A stretch of DNA of 64,000 bases from Phytophthora hibernalis (taxonomy: Eukaryota > Oomycota > Peronosporomycetes > Peronosporales > Peronosporaceae). How positions within the stretch are numbered: the first letter of the stretch is position 1; each line of letters starts with the position of its first letter. Of this stretch, positions 62,991 through 64,000 are shown piece after piece. The notes beneath the pieces were generated by a model. The model searched no databases. It was not told the origin of the DNA and saw only the letters and a program-made list of their open reading frames with translations. The translations under genes and the position numbers were made by a program. The DNA lies in assembly GCA_012656075.1 (NCBI GenBank), contig JAAKBF010000024.1:124001-188000 (forward strand). Reading direction: 5' to 3'.

Positions 62991-64000
62991 AACATACATC
63001 CATTTTGTATGAGAATCATAATCACCCTGGATCGAGGGTTTTCACACAAAACCTCTGATCGCACATAAATCATAAACATTGGCACACTATGGCACTGATT
63101 GACACACATAAATAGACACACTCACACAAAACAACTAACGGCCACCCATTCGAGACAAAGTACAGGATTTGACCAACCCCAGACGACCATCGATGGTATT
63201 TTTATCCAATAAAATCAAAGTGCGTTGTTTCAGTTGTCATTTCGATACCAAAACAACGAAAAAGGCTGGGCCGAAGGGACACTCAACCATGCCCCACTCA
63301 TTAAATTGGGTCCTAGGGGTGGCCAACGTACCACTGGACGAAGCGACTAGCTTTCTCGAAACGTTCAAATAGTATCGGGTTGGTAAATGTAACGTGGTTC
63401 CTTGCACCATGAGCATGTCGCCAGAGCCACACACGATGTCTTATCGACTTTTGGACTGCTCATCGCCATCGTGCAAAACTATGTGCTCATATGGGAAGTA
63501 CAAGTGGCGTGGTAGGGTGCTGGCGTGCTCCAATATGCGCGATTCGAGTATTTAGGAACGTGGAGATCATTCAAGCACGGGTCCCAAATAGCCAAATCCC
63601 GCATATTTGGGGCCATCAGTAACCAGACACACCGCTTTCATCGGCCATGAGGACACGCAACCGTGCACGATAGCAGTGAGCAGTTCAATTTTCTATAAAT
63701 CATCGTGCGCGCCTTAGTTTCTTTATGAGTTTAATGCGTCAATTAAACAACCCGTTTTGCGCGATTTATTAGAGTGGGGTTTTGACAGTGTGCAATAGGC
63801 CGCTGCAAAATTTGAGCTGACGATAGCAGTCTTTCTACGTCCGGGAATCATAAATCTCTAAGGGCGTTACTCATACGATGAAGAGCAAACGCTAGCACGA
63901 GTGACATACCATTAACATCCTCGACTCGTTTCCAACGTCGGCAATATGCGGGTTTTGCAAAACAAGGACTGCCGATTGAGAGAATAGCATATTAGCTACA
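62991..64000. other. Gene-free right end of the window
   Basis: About 1 kb with CACACA-type low-complexity words around 63090-63140 and no convincing gene on either strand. Confidence 0.4.

Noticed and set aside
63169..63372. 67-residue plus-strand frame
   Set aside because: No signal peptide, domain or RXLR motif; flanked by simple repeats.

Overview
The window is nuclear DNA from an oomycete, most likely a Phytophthora- or downy-mildew-like plant pathogen. The grounds are compact GC-rich genes with very short introns (61-70 nt where visible), a secreted protein with adjacent RXLR and dEER motifs, an oomycete-type core promoter, zoospore-type genes, and dense transposon debris. The species cannot be named from sequence alone.

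Layout. 1-9.7 kb: host genes (coiled-coil protein; ER chaperone GRP170/HYOU1 ending in KDEL; an unknown protein; a PH-like protein; a mitochondrial EF-hand/CorA Mg2+ channel). 9.9-22.9 kb: a cluster of five small related protein kinases, two of them inside inverted arms of about 3 kb. 23.3-31.2 kb: host genes (MEA1-like protein, mevalonate diphosphate decarboxylase, KH-like protein, large J-domain protein, RIIa/EF-hand protein). 32.2-34.4 kb: a pogo/Tc1-type DNA transposon with terminal inverted repeats, carrying a tRNA-like sequence. About 34.6-51.6 kb: a Maverick/Polinton virus-like element of about 17 kb. It encodes protein-primed DNA polymerase, chromodomain integrase, packaging ATPase, adenain-like protease, major capsid, penton-like protein, a basic core-like protein, an S74-type fibre, two homing-type nucleases and several small unknown genes. 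51.7-52.6 kb: a Uma2-type nuclease. 53.6-54.7 kb: host STRAP WD40 gene. 55.7-59 kb: broken Ty1/copia remnant and another degenerate ORF. 59-64 kb: repeat-rich DNA with one RXLR effector candidate.

The Maverick genes form a complete replication, integration and virion set: polymerase and integrase for copying and insertion; capsid, penton, protease and ATPase for assembly and packaging; a beta-structured fibre with a self-cleaving chaperone for attachment. Many of its genes start a few bases after an ATATAG-type motif, which may be the element's own promoter.

Main caution: many reading frames, in conserved host genes as well as in the element, change frame at short homopolymers while the coding sense continues on both sides. 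This density fits uncorrected long-read indels better than gene decay. Where a gene is described as one unit, it was joined by following the protein sense across such breaks.
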